A stretch of 64,000 bases of DNA from Juglans regia (lineage: Eukaryota > Streptophyta > Magnoliopsida > Fagales > Juglandaceae). The translations under genes were made by a program, and so were the position numbers. This document shows positions 61,565 to 64,000 of the stretch, one piece after another. The stretch lies in the NCBI RefSeq assembly GCF_001411555.2, contig NC_049903.1, forward strand, positions 18,643,234-18,707,233, given 5' to 3'. Below the pieces are notes generated by a model, which was not told the origin of the DNA, made no database searches, and saw only the letters and a program-made list of their open reading frames with translations. How positions within the stretch are numbered: the stretch's first letter is position 1; each line of letters opens with the position of its first letter.

Positions 61565-62332
61565 TTAAAAAATTTCTACCACAAGTTCATCATTCATATC
61601 TATGTTGAAGCATGTATCTATTGTTGACGGATATTTCATTGCCTCAAACACATTGAATGTAACTTGTTCATCTTGCACCCTTAGTATTAGTTTTCCTTGT
61701 TTCACATATATGAGAGTTCTTCCCGTGGCTAAGAACGGGCGACCAATAATAAATGGGGTTTCTCTATCTTCCTCCATATCTAAAACAATATAATCTGCAG
61801 GGAAAATAAACTTGTAAACTTTAACAAGAACATCCACTACTAAACCTCTTGGTCGTTTAATGGATTGGTCCGCCAATTGAAGTGAAACGGTAGTGGCCTT
61901 GACCTCTCCTATCCCCAATTGCCTGAAAATAGAAAAGGGTATCAAATTTATACTAACACCTAAATCACAGAAAACTTTTTCGAAATAAGAGTTTCCAATG
62001 GTGCAAGGAATAGTAAAACTCCTTGGATCTTTAAGCTTTGGTGGCAACTTATTTTGAAAAATGGCGGTGCACTCTTCGGTCAACATCATGATCTCATACT
62101 TTCCTAATTTCCTCTTGTTTGATAGAATCTCCTTGATTAACTTCACATAAGTAGGCATTTGTTCCAAAGCATCTACGAGAAGAATGTTAATATGTAATTT
62201 TTTGAAAACATCAAGGAACTTAGAAAATTGTTTATCTAGCTTATTTTTCTGAAGTCTTTGAGGAAAAGGTATGGGAGGAACATAATGAGAAGTAAGAGAA
62301 GAAGACTCGGTAGGATTTCTCGAGTTTTTCAC
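61565..62332 (-). pseudogene. Athila aspartic protease region
   Basis: A 255-codon frame with FTIPCTIGNSYFEKVFCDLG, whose DLG is the Athila form of the DTG active site, then VSINLIPFSIFRQLGIGEVK and ETPFIIGRPFLATGRTLI. It also contains the gag-protease linker (FSKFLDVFKKLHINILLVDA). The frame is open over this stretch but ends in a stop before RT. Confidence 0.85.
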
Positions 62333-62626
62333 TGTTGGGCTCAGAACAGGGGGGGCAATGCGGATCTCACAGTCATCTCCTCTTTTCTAGAATATTTCTC
62401 TTTCTCTTCTAAATTAAGCTCCCTTCCACTTCTTAAAGTAATGGCCTTCTCTTGCTTTTTCGGGTTGTTTTCTGCGGTGCTTGGAAGTGATCCTTGAGGC
62501 CTTTCAGACATAAATGTTGCCAATTAACCAAGTGTCCTTTCAATGCTCCGCATTGTATTCACATTGTTCTTTAGAGCAATGTCATGTTCTTGCTAAAGCA
62601 GATAAAGAATCAATTTCATGAACTCC

Positions 62627-63455
62627 CTAAATTCTTTTTGTTGTCACTCGATCTACTAGCCATTGATAATTGTTGATTTCCATCTTCTCCACCAACTCAT
62701 ATGCGTCTTCCGGTGATTTCTTCATCAAAGTCCCTCCCGCAGCTGCATCAATCATTGTACGTGTTGTAGGCTGCAAACCATTATAGAAGGTTTGCACTTG
62801 AATCCTAATAGGAAGTCCATGTTGTGGGCACTTTCTAAGCAATTCTTTATACCTCTCCCAAGCTTCATAAAGCGACACCATATAAACGTGGTGATATCAT
62901 TTCGCATCTTCATGGTTTTAGCTGAGGGAAAGAACTTTGCTAGAAACGTTTTAGCCAAATTGCCCCATGTAGTTATGGTTAACGGTGGAAGTGAGTTTAA
63001 CCCTGCCTTTGCCTTGTCTCGGAGGGAGAATGGAAAGAGTCTCAATCCAATAGCATCATCAGAAACCCTGTTATGTTTACAAGTATCACCTAACTCTAGA
63101 AAATTAACTATATGAGCATTTGGATCATCATGTGGCATGCCACTAAATTGCACTATTGAAGCCACCATTCAAAGAAGAGCTAGCTTTATCTCAAAGTTAT
63201 AGGCTTGAATGGCTGGCCGTCTAATGCTAGAAGTAGCTCTGGTGACCAAAGGGACAACATAATCTCCCAAAGTCCTATTTCCAAGTTTATCTTCCATTTT
63301 TTCGTTCTCGGTTGTGGAATCCTCATTCTCCTATTCAAACGATGAAGGGTACATTCAATTTCAGGGTCAAAAGGTACTAAATCCAACCTTTGAGTACGTC
63401 TCATGCATAACTCAGGAATCTTGAAAAGAAAAATAAAAACAAAATTAACGATCAA
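62627..63455 (-). pseudogene. Athila gag
   Basis: Three frames in order. 63455-63186 has MRRTQRLDLVPFDPEIECTL. 63168-62752 has DDPNAHIVNFLELGDTCKHN, then LRLFPFSLRDKAKAGLNSLP and LAKTFLAKFFPSAKTMKMRN. 62881-62627 has EAWERYKELLRKCPQHGLP and QTFYNGLQPTTRTMIDAAAG. These are Athila capsid hallmarks. Two frameshifts (about 63170 and 62880) split it. Confidence 0.85.
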
Positions 63456-63520
63456 GACTTAGAAAAAAAATCATATTAACTTAGAACTAGTTGGTATCAA
63501 AAGTAATAGAAAATAAATAG

Positions 63521-63543
63521 TCCCTGGCAATGGTGCCAAAAAC
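63521..63543 (-). other. Primer binding site, tRNA-Asp type
   Basis: The minus strand reads TTTTTGGCACCATTGCCAGG, then GA, directly after the LTR end. It compares with TGGCGCCGTTGCCGGGG expected for tRNA-Asp. The changes are mostly C-to-T/G-to-A type, as in methylated silent DNA. Confidence 0.7.
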
Positions 63544-63544
63544 T

Positions 63545-64000
63545 TGTCAAATTTCACAAGTATATGAAATCGTACCAAGTAATATAATGATAAGAAAGAT
63601 GCCGAAGCCACGAGGACTATTTACCTATTAACTATTGAAATTGTTCTAATTCTAAGTTATTTGAAAATCAAGAAAAGTGGTGTATTTTGAATTAGAAAAA
63701 CAACAACAAATTAAATTAAATCAACAACTGAAGAATTGACCAAACACTTGAAAAGAAGAATATTTCACCCAAGAAGAAAACACTAAGGCATCCGACTCAC
63801 CTAATCAATTCAATCCCAAATCCTAACCATACAATCAATCAATTATCATCCTATTTGACGGCGAAATATTCTAACTTATCTAAGACCCTCTCTTGAGTAG
63901 AATTAGAATTACTTAACATACAATAACCCGCGATATGTCTATACAATTTTAAAAGCATTTGAGCACATTTAGATTAATAGTATTTCACATAAAAGCCGCA
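63545..64000 (-). repeat. 5' LTR of the Athila element, cut by the window end
   Basis: It starts TGTCAAATTTCACAAGT and matches 55252 onward over its whole visible 456 bp, with scattered substitutions. Its right end and the right target duplication lie outside the window. Confidence 0.8.

Larger units (their letters stand above)
55252..64000 (-). mobile_element. Athila-lineage Ty3/gypsy element, runs off the window
   Basis: 3' LTR 55252-56789, 5' LTR from 63545 to beyond the end. The first 450 bp of the two LTRs are nearly the same (accaagtaatataatgataa, then ccacgaggactatttacc). The primer site next to the right LTR reads TTGGCACCATTGCCAGGGA on the sense strand, the tRNA-Asp type of Athila. 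Gag, protease, RT, RNase H and integrase follow in order but are broken. About 1.7 kb of non-coding DNA lies between integrase and the 3' LTR, and no env-like frame is seen. Confidence 0.85.

Overview
The window is plant nuclear DNA, most likely from a woody eudicot. Spliced genes use GT-AG introns, there is a G-type lectin S-receptor kinase, a zf-GRF gene and a two-gene PIF/Harbinger pair, and most of the rest is nested LTR-retrotransposon DNA (Ty3/gypsy Tat and Athila lineages, plus large non-autonomous gypsy-like LTRs). Short dispersed MITE-like sequences resemble types I associate with Fagales. That placement is a guess, not a finding.

Layout. 1-2149: the 3' end of a hAT element with a frameshifted transposase, inserted in a reverse-oriented gypsy-type LTR (to 3815). 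3816-9775: retroelement debris. It holds an extra-ORF fragment of a Tat element, the internal region and 5' LTR (6041-8567) of a non-coding gypsy-type element primed by initiator-Met tRNA, and a second Tat fragment with its LTR (9268-9775). 10749-13882 (-): an apparently intact seven-exon S-domain receptor kinase of 844 aa. 14140-16819 (+): a zf-GRF gene with a possible spliced leader. 17264-20252 (-): an apparently intact PIF/Harbinger pair, a Myb/SANT-like protein and a DD47E transposase. 20.3-25.9 kb: AT-rich intergenic DNA with little recognisable.

25901-45083: one old Tat-lineage element on the minus strand. Its 3' LTR is at the left and its truncated 5' LTR at the right. Gag-PR-RT-RH-IN decay runs right to left, and an extra ORF lies antisense to pol next to the 3' LTR. 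The extra ORF is split by a long LTR (27588-33262), which itself carries a TRIM-like solo LTR and a poly(A) retroposon. The gag is split by a solo LTR (39806-44132, TSD aaccg), which carries a second solo LTR (41114-42807, TSD tcaca) containing eight exact 47-bp hairpin repeats.

45651-64000: another nest. A truncated LTR is interrupted by a second LTR, and that LTR is split by three insertions: a non-autonomous element with unequal LTRs (46562-51427, TSD cctaa), a solo LTR (52061-54837), and an Athila element (55252 to beyond the window end) with decayed gag-pol and a tRNA-Asp-type primer site.

Only the receptor kinase, the zf-GRF gene and the Harbinger pair look functional. I found no convincing new host system. 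The most unusual structures are the antisense extra ORF with its tandem array in the Tat element, the hairpin minisatellite inside an LTR, the array-length changes among sister LTRs, and the layered insertion history that the target-site duplications make readable.
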